DNA of 64,000 nucleotides from JAHWKV01 sp040905365. Lineage in GTDB: Bacteria > Actinomycetota > CADDZG01 > JAHWKV01. Below, in pieces: positions 40,175 to 48,930 of the stretch (position 1 is the stretch's first letter; each line of letters begins with the position of its first letter). The position numbers and the translations under genes are program-made. The stretch covers positions 4,175-68,174 of the forward strand of contig JBBDRQ010000083.1 in the NCBI GenBank assembly GCA_040905365.1, written 5' to 3'. The notes beneath the pieces were generated by a model that saw nothing but the letters and a program-made list of their open reading frames with translations, ran no database searches and was not told where the DNA came from.

Positions 40175-41514
40175 CCGACAAGGCTCTGCCCAACGTGGTG
40201 GTCGTGGGGCGGCCGAATGTCGGTAAGTCCACCCTGGTGAACCGGTTGGCCGAGCGCCGGGGGTCGATTGTAGGGCCGACGCCGGGGCTCACCCGCGACC
40301 GGTTGAGCGCCCCTGCGCAGTGGCGAGGCCGGCAGTTCGTCCTTACCGATACCGGAGGCTTGCTCGAGGAGGCGCTGGGTCCGGATTCCTCAGACACCAT
40401 TACCTCCATGGTGGCCGCCGCTGCGCTGGGAGCGGTGGACCTTGCGGACCTCGTCCTGTTCGTGGTGGACGGCCAGGTGGGAGTCACCTCCGACGACCTG
40501 GCGCTCGTCAAGCGCCTGCGGAAGGCGGCGGCGCCGGTGGTAGTGGTCGCCAACAAGGTGGACGGCCGCTCCGGCGAGGACCGGGCATGGGACCTGCTCA
40601 GCTTGGGGCTAGGGGAGCCCAGCTTGGTTTCGGCGCTCCATGGCCGGGGCACGGGGGATTTGCTGGATCGAATTATCGAGCAGCTGCCGGATCCGGATCA
40701 GATGCAGCCGGCGCCCGACGTGCCCTGCATAGCGCTGGTCGGCCGGCCCAACGTCGGCAAATCGATGCTGTTCAACCGCCTGATCGGGGAGAACCGCAGC
40801 ATCGTGCACGAGGAACCCGGGACCACCCGCGACTCGGTCGATTCCCTGGTCGAGATCGAGGGCCGGCGGTATCGCTTCGTCGACACGGCCGGTATTCGCC
40901 GCCACGCCAAAACCCGGGACGTGGAAATCTACAGCGCCAGCCGGACTCGCCAGGCAATCCAGCGAGCGGATTTGGCGATCCTGGTCGTCGACGGCCGTGA
41001 AGGCGCAACTGCCCAGGAGCAGCGTATCGCCCGGCAGGTAGCCGACGAGGGGGTGGCCGCGATCGTTGCCCTGAACAAATGGGACCTGATGGACGATGCC
41101 GAGACCGCCCGCATAGCGGAGGAGACGGCCGCCGACAGGCTCAAGTTCATCGACTACGCCACCCTTATCCGGACCTCCGGGCTGACCGGCCGCGCGGTGG
41201 GAAAGATTTTCCCGGTAATTCAAAACGTCCTGGAGTGCCGTCAGCGCCGGGTATCGACGGGCCGATTGAACGATTTGATTCAGCAGACTCAGCAAAAGGC
41301 GCCGCCGCCCGGCGTAGGAGGCCGCCACAACAAGGTGTTGTACGCCACGCAGGCGTCGACGGCTCCGCCGACGTTCGTGCTCTTCTCTACCGGTGAACTG
41401 CCGATGTCGTGGCAGCGGTTCTTGGAGAGGCGCTTGCGGGAGCAGTTCGACTTCTCCGGCAACCCGATTCGCCTGGTGGTGCGAGAACGCAGCCGCGCGC
41501 GCAAGGGAGAATGA
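40171..41514 (+). CDS. der: GTPase Der (EngA)
   Basis: A 447-residue ribosome-assembly GTPase with two tandem G domains. G1 motifs are GRPNVGKSTLVNRL (about 11-24) and GRPNVGKSMLFNRL (about 191-204). G3 motifs are DTGGL and DTAGI; G4 motifs are NKVD and NKWD. The C-terminal KH-like domain covers about 365-440 (QRRVSTGRLNDLIQQTQQKAPPP...). It acts in 50S subunit maturation. The gene closes the scpA-to-der block; tRNA-Pro follows 30 bases later. Confidence 0.96.
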   Translation: MTDKALPNVVVVGRPNVGKSTLVNRLAERRGSIVGPTPGLTRDRLSAPAQWRGRQFVLTDTGGLLEEALGPDSSDTITSMVAAAALGAVDLADLVLFVVDGQVGVTSDDLALVKRLRKAAAPVVVVANKVDGRSGEDRAWDLLSLGLGEPSLVSALHGRGTGDLLDRIIEQLPDPDQMQPAPDVPCIALVGRPNVGKSMLFNRLIGENRSIVHEEPGTTRDSVDSLVEIEGRRYRFVDTAGIRRHAKTRDVEIYSASRTRQAIQRADLAILVVDGREGATAQEQRIARQVADEGVAAIVALNKWDLMDDAETARIAEETAADRLKFIDYATLIRTSGLTGRAVGKIFPVIQNVLECRQRRVSTGRLNDLIQQTQQKAPPPGVGGRHNKVLYATQASTAPPTFVLFSTGELPMSWQRFLERRLREQFDFSGNPIRLVVRERSRARKGE

Positions 41515-41544
41515 CTCGACACCTGAGAGTAGAATAGAGAACCA

Positions 41545-41618
41545 CGGGACGTGGCGTAGCTTGGTAGCGCATCCGGCTGGGGGCCGGGAGGTCGTCGGTT
41601 CAAATCCGGCCGTCCCGA
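41545..41618 (+). tRNA. tRNA-Pro (anticodon GGG)
   Basis: A 74-base cloverleaf. The acceptor stem is CGGGACG/CGTCCCG with discriminator A. The D arm holds TAGCTTGGTAGCGCA. The anticodon stem TCCGG/CCGGG (one G-U pair) frames loop CTGGGGG with anticodon GGG. The T arm is GTCGG TTCAAAT CCGGC. CCA is not encoded. TAGAAT at 41530-41535 is a likely -10 box. No integrase or repeat of the 3' end is seen next to it. Confidence 0.95.
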
Positions 41619-41775
41619 CTTACGGTTGGCTTACGCCCGACATATTTGGCGAAAACGCGCTTAGGCCCGGCGGAACCGGGGGAATATCTTTCCGGGGCTT
41701 CCTCGTTGTAACTTCATGACGATGCGACAATGAGGATTAAGTTGCACTTGCGTACCCAGGGAGGGGCGATCAGAC

Positions 41776-42000
41776 ATGACCGAGGAAAAGAAGGACTCGA
41801 AGTCCATGTACGAGACCATCATGAACGTACCGGGCACCAAGCAGATCGGTGCACCGCCGGACAAAAAGAAGGCTGCTGATCGTATTCTGGCTGCGTACCA
41901 GGACTCTACGTCCGAGCGGAATGAAGAATTGCAGAAGAATCTGGCCGACAGTGTCAACGACCCGCCCAAGTCCATCGGGGAACGCATCGAGGGCGAATAG
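41776..42000 (+). CDS. Small uncharacterised charged protein
   Basis: A 74-residue soluble protein, rich in Lys, Glu and Asp (MTEEKKDSKSMYETIMNVPG...SIGERIEGE), which I do not recognise. GGGAGG lies 12 or so bases before the ATG, supporting translation. Its last 50 bases overlap the best start of the SGNH hydrolase gene, so the two may be co-translated. The 157 bases between the tRNA and this gene contain a weak CCCGGCGGAACCGGG hairpin and nothing else I can name. Confidence 0.55.
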   Translation: MTEEKKDSKSMYETIMNVPGTKQIGAPPDKKKAADRILAAYQDSTSERNEELQKNLADSVNDPPKSIGERIEGE

Positions 42001-42628
42001 TCGTAGCAACATCGATCAAGGTGCTGACTTCCAAGGCGCGCGTCCATTTGTTTACGCCGCTTTGGGGGCCTCGGACGCCCTCGGCATAGGCGCGGACGAC
42101 CCCGAAACCGAGGGTTGGGTAAAGGTGTTCCATGAGCGAATGCCCAAGGGCACCATTCTGCATCGCCTGGGCGCCTCCGGGGCAACCGCCGCGGAGGCTC
42201 GCGCGGAGTTGTTGCCGCACCTCGAACGGGCCGGACCACCCGACATAGTGACCATCTGGCTGGCGGTAAACGACTTTCGCAAGCAAGTGCCGTTGAACGA
42301 ATATCTCGAGCATTTGGGTGAGATTCTCGGACGTGCGGCGGCCACCGGGGCCGATGTCTTCGTAGGCAACCTGCCTGAGTTGGTCGGAATTCCTGATTTC
42401 GACGAATTTCACCCCGACGAGTTGCGCGAGGTTGCGCGGCAGTGGAATGAGGGCATCGCCAATTTGGCCGAAACCCACGGCGCCGTGGTGGTCGACATAA
42501 TGGAAGCGTCGGACGGTCTCGGCGAAGAGCGCAGCTACCTGCTGGCTGAGGATCGGTTTCACCCCTCATCGCTGGGTCACCTGGCGCTGGCGGAAATCTT
42601 CTTCCATTACTTCGAGATGAACCGTTAG
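41951..42628 (+). CDS. SGNH/GDSL-type hydrolase
   Basis: About 225 residues with the block motifs of SGNH hydrolases. Block I is YAALGASDALGIGADD (nucleophile Ser in GASD), block III WLAVNDF (Asn) and block V DRFHPSSLGH (Asp and His). Such enzymes are esterases, lipases or acyltransferases; there is no signal peptide, so it seems cytoplasmic. The start is unclear. Homology begins only near 42047, and no ATG, GTG or TTG lies between 41951 and there. GTG 41951 inside the upstream gene is the best ordinary choice, ATG 41921 is another and an ATC at 42011 cannot be excluded. Confidence 0.75.
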   Translation: MSTTRPSPSGNASRANSRSNIDQGADFQGARPFVYAALGASDALGIGADDPETEGWVKVFHERMPKGTILHRLGASGATAAEARAELLPHLERAGPPDIVTIWLAVNDFRKQVPLNEYLEHLGEILGRAAATGADVFVGNLPELVGIPDFDEFHPDELREVARQWNEGIANLAETHGAVVVDIMEASDGLGEERSYLLAEDRFHPSSLGHLALAEIFFHYFEMNR

Positions 42629-42706
42629 CCGCGATGCACCGATGGTAGGTCGCAGCCGGGTACCATAGACGAGCGAGCCTAATTCTATCCATCAGAGGGC
42701 TATTTG

Positions 42707-43318
42707 GTGAGCCAAACCGACGAACCTACGCCAGCGCACGACGAGGAGGTAGTGCTCGATCGGGCGCTGACCATACCTAACCTCATCACCATCTCGCGGA
42801 TGCTGGTGATCCCGCTTTTTGCTTGGGTGTTCTTAATGGGGGAGTACGACGCCGTGGCCCTGGTCCTGCTGGTGCTGATCGGATCCACCGACTGGCTCGA
42901 CGGGTTCGTGGCACGGCGGATAGGCCAGGTAAGCAAACTGGGCAAGCTGCTGGATCCGGTTGCCGATCGTATGGCGATCATCGTGGTGCTGTTGGCCCTG
43001 GTGTTCAGGGGGGTGATCCCGGTGCTGCTGGCCGGCGCCTTGCTTCTGCGGGATCTGATCGTCTCGGTCGCCTTTCCGGTCCTGGAGGCCAAAGGCTTCG
43101 AGCGAATTCCGGTGAACCGCACCGGCAAGTGGGCTACCGCCTTTATCTTCGCGGGTATGGCGTTGGCGGCGGGCAGCGTGCTGGAGACCCCTGTGCGCCA
43201 GTCCGTCGAAGTGGCTGCAGTCGCCTTGTTGACGGCCGGCGCGGTTGCCTACTGGGCGGCGGGATTTCTGTACGTGAAGGCGATACGCCGACAGGTTCGA
43301 GAGCGGGTAACCGCTTGA
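42707..43318 (+). CDS. CDP-alcohol phosphatidyltransferase (PgsA-like)
   Basis: A 203-residue integral membrane enzyme. The motif DGX2ARX8GX3DX3D is visible as DGFVARRIGQVSKLGKLLDP then VADR. About six helices are present, after a 25-residue acidic N-terminus and the family opening LTIPNLITISRMLVIPLF. PgsA-type enzymes make phosphatidylglycerol phosphate from CDP-diacylglycerol and glycerol 3-phosphate, but cardiolipin or inositol-phosphate variants look similar. AGAGGG at 42694-42699 supports GTG 42707. The stop overlaps the TTG of the VanW gene. Confidence 0.88.
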   Translation: MSQTDEPTPAHDEEVVLDRALTIPNLITISRMLVIPLFAWVFLMGEYDAVALVLLVLIGSTDWLDGFVARRIGQVSKLGKLLDPVADRMAIIVVLLALVFRGVIPVLLAGALLLRDLIVSVAFPVLEAKGFERIPVNRTGKWATAFIFAGMALAAGSVLETPVRQSVEVAAVALLTAGAVAYWAAGFLYVKAIRRQVRERVTA

Positions 43319-45192
43319 GCACGCAGTACAGGCGCCCGGCGGTTGCCATCGTCAGTTTTTGCGTGCTGGTCGGCATGTGGACCGGCACCGCAGCGATAGC
43401 CAGCGCCGGAAAGGTCGTCGGCGGCACCGTACTTGGCGGCGTGCCGGTAGAGGGCCTGCAGGCGCAAGAGTTGAGCCGCCGCTTGGGGCCGGCGGCCCAG
43501 GCGGTGCAGCGGCGCCCCCTGACTCTTTCGGTCGACGACCGGCAATGGACCCGGACCCCGGAGTCCATCGGGATCACCGTCGATCTGAGGGCAAGTGTCG
43601 GGCGGGCTCTGCAGGTCGGCCGGACCAGCTCTTTTTCCTGGGTATTCGAGTCCTTCTTCGACCGCCGCAAGGAGCTGGACTGGGTCCCGCACATCGATCA
43701 GGACAGGCTTGACGCAGCGGTAGCCGAGCTGGCGGCGCTGGCCGATAGAGACGCCTCCAACGGGGATTTTCGCGTCGTCGGGTCGTCGGTGGAGGTCCAG
43801 CCGCCGACTGAGGGCGTGAGCCTGATCCCCGACGAGATCAAGCGGGCGCTGGTCGAGGCGGTGGTCAGCCCTCATCCCGGAGACGTCGTCGAGCTCCCGG
43901 CACAGGTGACGTCGCCGGACATCACACCCGAACAGCAGGCCCGCGTCCAGCACCAGGCCGAGGAGGTCCTGTCTGGGCCGATCGAGTTTCTCCACGAAGG
44001 CCGCTCGTTTACGGTGCCTGCCGAAAAGGTTGCCCCTTCACTGCGCGTCGAGGTCACCGAACGCTCGGGAGGCGAGTCGGGTTCCATAGCGCTCGCCGCG
44101 GATCCCGAGACTCTGAACGCGGCGATTGTCGACGAGGCGCCTTTTGTGAGAACAGCTCCCAAGGACGCCACGTTCACCGTCTCGGGATCCAACGCGTACC
44201 TGCAGCCCGATGTCGACGGATCCTCTATTGACGCCGGACCGCCGGCCGCTGAGCTGGTCAAACTCACCTCGTCGAACCGTCCGGCGATCGAGCTGCCCAC
44301 GGTGGTCGAGCCGGCCGACTTGACTACCGAGGAAGCCTCGGCGCTGCAGATCAAGCAGCGGATCGCGTCGTTCACGACTGCGTTCGACGCCCGAAACGCA
44401 CCCAGGGTGGGCAACATCGACCGGATGGCATCGGCGATCGACGGGACGATCCTTTTGCCGGGCGAGACTTTCTCCCTCAACGGAACGACCGGGGACCGCT
44501 CCGTAGTCAACGGGTATCAGGAGGCCGGCGTACTGGTCGACGGTGAGGTGGTGCCGGGGATCGGCGGCGGCGTCTGCCAAGTGGCCACAACCTTGTTCAA
44601 TGCCGTTTACAGCGCCGGGTTGGATGTGGTCGACCGCAGCAACCACAGCCTGTTCATCTCTTCCTACCCAACGGGCAAGGACGCAATGATCAACTACGGT
44701 TACCAGGACCTGAGATTCAACAACGACACGTCCTTCGGAATGCTGCTCAAGGCGAGCGTCTCCGCCAAGGATTTGACGGTCAGCATCTACTCCTCCCCCT
44801 TGGGCCGGCGTGTCGAGGAGAGCGTCTCTCCGCGGAGCAACCCCCGGACTCCGGAGCTCAAGGTCGTGGAGGATCCCTCGCTCCCGGAGGGTACCGAGAT
44901 CGTTACGGCAGAAGGTATCGACGGATTCGACGTGACGGTGACTCGCACGGTCTACGAGGGTGGAAACGTAGTGCACAAAGACAACTTCGTCTCCAAGTAC
45001 AAGCCGTGGAAGAGAGTGGTCAAAGTAGGTACCGGGCCCCCGTTGCCCCCCGAACCCGCCCCGGATGATCCCGACCAGGTAGCATCAGAGGACCCGACTG
45101 AGACTGACCCGGGTGGTGAGGAGGCTTCGCCCCCCGCCCAAGAGGAAGATCCTCAGCCGGATGGAGAAACAGCCGGTCCAGAATCTGATTGA
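43315..45192 (+). CDS. VanW family cell-wall protein with peptidoglycan-binding repeats
   Basis: A 625-residue exported protein. A signal/anchor helix (about 9-28) is followed by two putative peptidoglycan-binding PG_binding_4-like regions (about 35-170 and 190-320). The VanW domain is at about 355-490, with GETFSLNGTTGDRSVVNGYQEAGVLVDGE and GIGGGVCQVATTLFNAVY. A G5-like beta region follows at about 500-585 and a low-complexity acidic/Pro tail ends it. VanW proteins accompany vancomycin resistance clusters, but most, like this one, are housekeeping wall proteins of unknown reaction. TTG 43315 overlaps the previous stop. Context with the phospholipid synthase suggests envelope duty. Confidence 0.85.
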   Translation: MSTQYRRPAVAIVSFCVLVGMWTGTAAIASAGKVVGGTVLGGVPVEGLQAQELSRRLGPAAQAVQRRPLTLSVDDRQWTRTPESIGITVDLRASVGRALQVGRTSSFSWVFESFFDRRKELDWVPHIDQDRLDAAVAELAALADRDASNGDFRVVGSSVEVQPPTEGVSLIPDEIKRALVEAVVSPHPGDVVELPAQVTSPDITPEQQARVQHQAEEVLSGPIEFLHEGRSFTVPAEKVAPSLRVEVTERSGGESGSIALAADPETLNAAIVDEAPFVRTAPKDATFTVSGSNAYLQPDVDGSSIDAGPPAAELVKLTSSNRPAIELPTVVEPADLTTEEASALQIKQRIASFTTAFDARNAPRVGNIDRMASAIDGTILLPGETFSLNGTTGDRSVVNGYQEAGVLVDGEVVPGIGGGVCQVATTLFNAVYSAGLDVVDRSNHSLFISSYPTGKDAMINYGYQDLRFNNDTSFGMLLKASVSAKDLTVSIYSSPLGRRVEESVSPRSNPRTPELKVVEDPSLPEGTEIVTAEGIDGFDVTVTRTVYEGGNVVHKDNFVSKYKPWKRVVKVGTGPPLPPEPAPDDPDQVASEDPTETDPGGEEASPPAQEEDPQPDGETAGPESD

Positions 45193-45231
45193 AGATCTGT
45201 CCGATACCGGGACAGCATAGGAGGAGATTAA

Positions 45232-45630
45232 ATGTCCAACGTCCCCCAAGACCTCAGGTACACCCGGGAACACGAGTGGGCCCGCCTGGAAGATGACGGC
45301 AGGGTGACCGTGGGTGTGACCCACTTTGCCCAGGAACAGCTGGGCGACGTGGTGTTCATAGACCTCCCCGAGGTGGACGATGTGGTCGAGGGCGGCGAAC
45401 CGATGGGCGAAGTCGAGTCCACCAAGTCGGTGTCGGACGTCTACTCGCCGATCGGGGGAAAGGTCGCGGAGGTCAATGCCGAGTGCAGCGAGAATCCGGT
45501 GGCCATCAACCAGGACCCGTACGGAGAGGGATGGCTGCTCGCCATTGAGCCGTCCGATCGAACCGAGTTCGACGGTCTGCTGACCCCTGAAGAGTATGAA
45601 GAGTTCCTCCAGGAGGAAGCGGGCGAGTAG
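45232..45630 (+). CDS. gcvH: Glycine cleavage system H protein
   Basis: A 132-residue lipoyl carrier of the glycine cleavage complex. The lipoylated residue is Lys65 in ESTKSVSDVYSP, and the family opening LRYTREHEWARLEDDGRVTVGVTHFAQEQLGDVVF is complete. It carries the aminomethyl group from the P protein to the T protein. AGGAGG ends about seven bases before the ATG. The following octanoyltransferase gene would supply its lipoyl precursor. Confidence 0.96.
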   Translation: MSNVPQDLRYTREHEWARLEDDGRVTVGVTHFAQEQLGDVVFIDLPEVDDVVEGGEPMGEVESTKSVSDVYSPIGGKVAEVNAECSENPVAINQDPYGEGWLLAIEPSDRTEFDGLLTPEEYEEFLQEEAGE

Positions 45631-45676
45631 TGCCGGTAACCGCGGGGTCGGCGCTCGGTGATCATCGACTAGCGGG

Positions 45677-46492
45677 GTGTTGGGCGGGGTGAGCGGTAGC
45701 GAAAGAGCCTGCTGGCAGTTGGTGGTCTCGCCCGCGCGCAGCGGCGCGGACAACATGTCTCTCGATGCGGGTATGCTCAACGCCGCCGTCGAGTGCCGCC
45801 GGCGGCTACCGTTGCTCCGTTTATACGGCTGGGCGGGGCCCACGTTGTCGGTAGGTTCCAATCAGGTGGTCGATGCTGCTCTCCGGGCGCGCTGCCGGCA
45901 GGCAGGTGTGGAGCTTGTCCGACGGCCCACTGGGGGTTCTGCCGTCCTCCACGGCGCCGACCTTACATACGCGGTGGCTGCCCCCTATGCGGAGATGGCG
46001 GTCATGGACGCCTACCGGTGGGTGGCGCGCGGACTGATCGCCGGGCTGGAGCAGGTGGGGCTGCGAGCGCAAGTCGTGCGTCACCGGGGATCTGCCGGAC
46101 CGCTGTTGTCCCGGACCCCTCAGGGCTCTCGGGGGGCTTATGAGGCGAACCGAGGGTGCTTCAGTGAGACGGTGGGGGCCGACCTGCAGGTGGGGGGGCG
46201 AAAAATTTGCGGAAGCGCGCAAAAGCGCCGACGCGGCTGGTTTCTGCAACATGGCTCCATTCCTCTCCAGGACGAAAGAGCGCGCATCGGGGAGCTGCTG
46301 GGTACCGGCAGCAGAGACGACTCCACGTGGTTGGGCGCGCTGCGTCCGGGTATTACCCCCGGAGAACTGCAGCACTACCTGGTGCGAGGGTTCCAAAATG
46401 CGTGGGGAGATTACGTACAGCTGGAAGAAGGCGACGCGCTACCTTTGAGCGAAATCAAAAGAAAAGGTTCAGCAAAGGTTGTGCTCGCCTAA
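45677..46492 (+). CDS. LipM-like octanoyltransferase (BPL/LPL fold)
   Basis: A protein of about 270 residues with the lipoate/biotin ligase catalytic fold: LRLYGWAGPTLSVGSNQ, VRRPTGGSAVLHGADLTYAV and GRKICGSAQKRRRGWFLQHGSIPL. A Cys in NRGCFSETVGADLQV occupies the place of the nucleophile of LipM (Bacillus Cys150), so it more likely transfers octanoyl from ACP to GcvH than activates free lipoate; LplA is the alternative. It sits directly after gcvH. Starts at GTG 45677, TTG 45680 or GTG 45689 are all possible. lipA is not in the window. Confidence 0.82.
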   Translation: MLGGVSGSERACWQLVVSPARSGADNMSLDAGMLNAAVECRRRLPLLRLYGWAGPTLSVGSNQVVDAALRARCRQAGVELVRRPTGGSAVLHGADLTYAVAAPYAEMAVMDAYRWVARGLIAGLEQVGLRAQVVRHRGSAGPLLSRTPQGSRGAYEANRGCFSETVGADLQVGGRKICGSAQKRRRGWFLQHGSIPLQDERARIGELLGTGSRDDSTWLGALRPGITPGELQHYLVRGFQNAWGDYVQLEEGDALPLSEIKRKGSAKVVLA

Positions 46493-46538
46493 CCTTAAAC
46501 TTATTCTTTAGATGGTCACCACCCCGGGAGGTCTCGAA

Positions 46539-47018
46539 ATGTATTGTCACAACTGCGGTACGCGCAATCCAAAAGGCGCGAACTTCTGTGGCGCCTGCGG
46601 CCATACTTTGCAGCCTGTGAGCGCCGCGACTGAGACCACCATTTCCTTTGTCCCGGAGGCGGCGGGAGATGAACCCGAAGAGATTTCGCTCGGCTCTTAC
46701 GACTTTGACGAGGGCAAAGCGGTTCTGGTGGTGAAAAAGGGACCCGATGCGGGGACGAACTTCTTTTTGGACAAGGATCTGGTGACCTGCGGCAGGGATT
46801 CTGCTTGTGACATCTTTTTGGACGATGTAACGGTATCCCGCCGTCACGCCGAGATACGACGCGACGCCAACGGTTACACCATCGCCGACTCCGACAGCCT
46901 AAACGGCACGTTCGTCAACCGGGAGCGCGTGGACGCGGCGCCGCTCAACAACGGAGACGAAATCCAGATCGGCAAGTTCAAACTCGTGATCTTTACTGAT
47001 GGGTCAGGTTCAGGTTGA
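46539..47018 (+). CDS. FHA-domain protein with N-terminal zinc ribbon (GarA-related)
   Basis: A 159-residue protein. The first 21 residues are a zinc ribbon (C3, C6, C17, C20 in YCHNCGTRN and FCGACG). The C-terminal 90 residues form an FHA domain with CGRDSACDIFLDD, VSRRHAEI and NGTFVNRERV, which bind phosphothreonine. In mycobacteria the gene at this position, garA, encodes an FHA switch that regulates glutamate and 2-oxoglutarate enzymes. There the N-terminus carries phosphorylated threonines (ETTS motif). Here TETTISF (about 32-38) follows the ribbon, so control by a Ser/Thr kinase is plausible. GGGAGG six or so bases upstream fixes ATG 46539. Confidence 0.85.
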   Translation: MYCHNCGTRNPKGANFCGACGHTLQPVSAATETTISFVPEAAGDEPEEISLGSYDFDEGKAVLVVKKGPDAGTNFFLDKDLVTCGRDSACDIFLDDVTVSRRHAEIRRDANGYTIADSDSLNGTFVNRERVDAAPLNNGDEIQIGKFKLVIFTDGSGSG

Positions 47019-47764
47019 GCGCGCAACGAAGTTCAGCCTCACGTAGATATCGCGACTACATGAGCATCGGCGATGTCATCAAGACGCTGTCCGATGAGTT
47101 TCCCGACATTACGCTGTCCAAAGTGCGCTTCTTGGAGTCGGAAGGGCTGATCGAACCGGACCGGACGCCGTCGGGTTACCGCAGGTTCTATCAGGAGGAC
47201 CTGGCCCGCCTTCGCTACATTCTCCGGCTGCAGAGGGACCACTTCGTTCCGCTCAAAGTCATACGTAAGCGGCTGGAGACCTTGGGCCCGACCGAGAATT
47301 TTGAGACAGAGGAGCCGGAGGCTCCTGCGCCGCCGCCCATTCAAGCGACGCGGGAAGAGGCAGAGCTGGAATTGCTCGAGGGGGGCGTCAGCATGAGTCT
47401 GTCGGAGTTTATGGCCGCCACCGGCTTGTCCGACGAAGAGGTCCGGGAGTTGGAGGATTTCGGACTTGTCCACGCGCACCCGCTGGATTCGGGGGGTGCG
47501 TTCTACGACGAAGACGACCTGGCCGTGGCCAAGATCTCCAAGGAGTTCGGAAAGTTCGGAATCCATGCACGACACCTAAAGATGTACAAGAATTTTGCCG
47601 AGAAGGAGGTCGGGCTTTTCGAGCAGGTAGTGATACCCCATTCCAGGACCAAGGGCGACGGGCGCAAGACCGTGAATCAGTCGCTCAACGATCTGGCCCG
47701 GCTGTCCCGGAGGCTCAAGCAAGCGCTCTTGAAGTCGAGGTTGCGAGAATATCTGAAGGACTGA
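47015..47764 (+). CDS. MerR-family regulator, FtsR-like
   Basis: A 249-residue regulator with an N-terminal MerR winged helix (MSIGDVIKTLSDEFPDITLSKVRFLESEGLIEPDRTPSGYRRF) and a long C-terminal region with a second helical module (SLSEFMAATGLSDEEVRELEDFGLV). It matches Rv1828/FtsR in length, sequence style and position after the FHA gene. In Corynebacterium FtsR promotes ftsZ expression. TTG 47015 overlaps the FHA stop. No metal-binding cysteines are present at the effector end. Confidence 0.85.
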   Translation: MSAQRSSASRRYRDYMSIGDVIKTLSDEFPDITLSKVRFLESEGLIEPDRTPSGYRRFYQEDLARLRYILRLQRDHFVPLKVIRKRLETLGPTENFETEEPEAPAPPPIQATREEAELELLEGGVSMSLSEFMAATGLSDEEVRELEDFGLVHAHPLDSGGAFYDEDDLAVAKISKEFGKFGIHARHLKMYKNFAEKEVGLFEQVVIPHSRTKGDGRKTVNQSLNDLARLSRRLKQALLKSRLREYLKD

Positions 47765-47808
47765 GCGTCAAAGTCAATCCAGAACCTATAGGGTCGGCCA
47801 GCCGGCTG

Positions 47809-48930
47809 GTGCGCGCGCTGGTGGTGGTGTTGGTGGTGAGCCTGACGCTCGTCCAGCCGCAGGCCGCCCGAGCGCAGCAGGCGCCGCCGTCCGTCCCGAC
47901 GTTAAGTGCAGCCAGTGCGGTGCTCGTGGACGCAGACGACGGAAAGATCCTGTGGTCAAAGGATCCTCATGCCCGCCGTTCGATCGCAAGCACCACCAAG
48001 GTCGTCACCGCTTTGGTAACTCTCGAGCAGACTGAGCTTACCGACGTTGTAACCGCCTCCGCGCGCGCGGAGGCGGTCGGAGAAGACGATCCACTGGTTA
48101 CGGAGCTGGAGCTGGTGGAAGGCGAGCAGCTGACGGTAGAAGAGCTCTTGTACGGCCTCATGCTGCCCTCTGCCAACGATGCTGCGGTGGCGCTGGCCGA
48201 GCACATAGGAGGCTCGGAGGCGGGTTTTGCGCGTTTGATGAACGCGAAGGCCGCGCACCTGGGGGCCGACGATTCCAACTTCGTCACTCCTAACGGGTTC
48301 GATCGTCCAAACGCATACTCGACGGCTGCGGATCTGGCGACCATCACCGCGGCCGCCTTCGAGAACGAGACGTTTACCCGGATCGTGGGTACCCGGCGGT
48401 ACGAAATTTCGGGCCCGAGTGGCTCCCGGCAGCTGATCAACCGCAATGAGCTGCTTGCGAGCTTTCCCGGCGCGACCGGCGTGAAGACCGGCAACACCCG
48501 CCAGGCCGGACCGTCGTTGGTGTCGTCGGCCACCCGGGGGAGTGAGAGCCGCATAGCGGTCGTGCTGGGTAGCAACGATGTGTTCGCGGAGTCGGCTGAG
48601 CTACTGGAGTACGGGTACACCGGTTTCCGGCGCCATACGGTCGCCGGCGAGGGGCAGCGGTGGGCTCAGCTGACCTACGGCGACGGGACGACGGTTGACT
48701 TGGTTGCGTCCGAGGAGCTCACCTACCTGCTGGGGCCGGGCGAGGCGCCGCCGGCAGCAGTTTACCGGCCGAGCGAGGGCGTCCTAATGGTCTACGGTCC
48801 AATTGACCGGACGGTTCCTGTCGAGGTCGTGTGCGCGCATGACGACTGCAGCGGCCCGGACGGACGCACAGGTGGCGCTATGGCCAGATTCATTTCCCTG
48901 TTCGGGTCCCTGCTCGCGTTGTTTCGATGA
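47809..48930 (+). CDS. D-alanyl-D-alanine carboxypeptidase (PBP5/DacF type)
   Basis: A 373-residue exported S11 peptidase. The signal peptide ends near residue 22 (ARA-QQ). Active-site motifs are S61-T-T-K64, SAN in MLPSANDAA and KTG in TGVKTGNT. After the catalytic domain (to about 270) come a short beta domain and a hydrophobic C-terminal helix (ARFISLFGSLLALF) that could anchor it. It trims the terminal D-Ala from peptidoglycan stems. GTG 47809 is the only usual start that leaves a good signal peptide. In other actinobacteria this gene is not within the FHA-ftsR-nuclease run, so it is an insertion here. Confidence 0.92.
   Translation: MRALVVVLVVSLTLVQPQAARAQQAPPSVPTLSAASAVLVDADDGKILWSKDPHARRSIASTTKVVTALVTLEQTELTDVVTASARAEAVGEDDPLVTELELVEGEQLTVEELLYGLMLPSANDAAVALAEHIGGSEAGFARLMNAKAAHLGADDSNFVTPNGFDRPNAYSTAADLATITAAAFENETFTRIVGTRRYEISGPSGSRQLINRNELLASFPGATGVKTGNTRQAGPSLVSSATRGSESRIAVVLGSNDVFAESAELLEYGYTGFRRHTVAGEGQRWAQLTYGDGTTVDLVASEELTYLLGPGEAPPAAVYRPSEGVLMVYGPIDRTVPVEVVCAHDDCSGPDGRTGGAMARFISLFGSLLALFR

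Noticed and set aside
41545..41618. tRNA-Pro as an integration site
   Set aside because: No integrase, no repeated 3' end and no foreign gene block next to it.
45193..45231. Glycine riboswitch before gcvH or gcvT
   Set aside because: The gaps before gcvH (39 bases) and gcvT are too short or coding; no tandem aptamer structure is visible.
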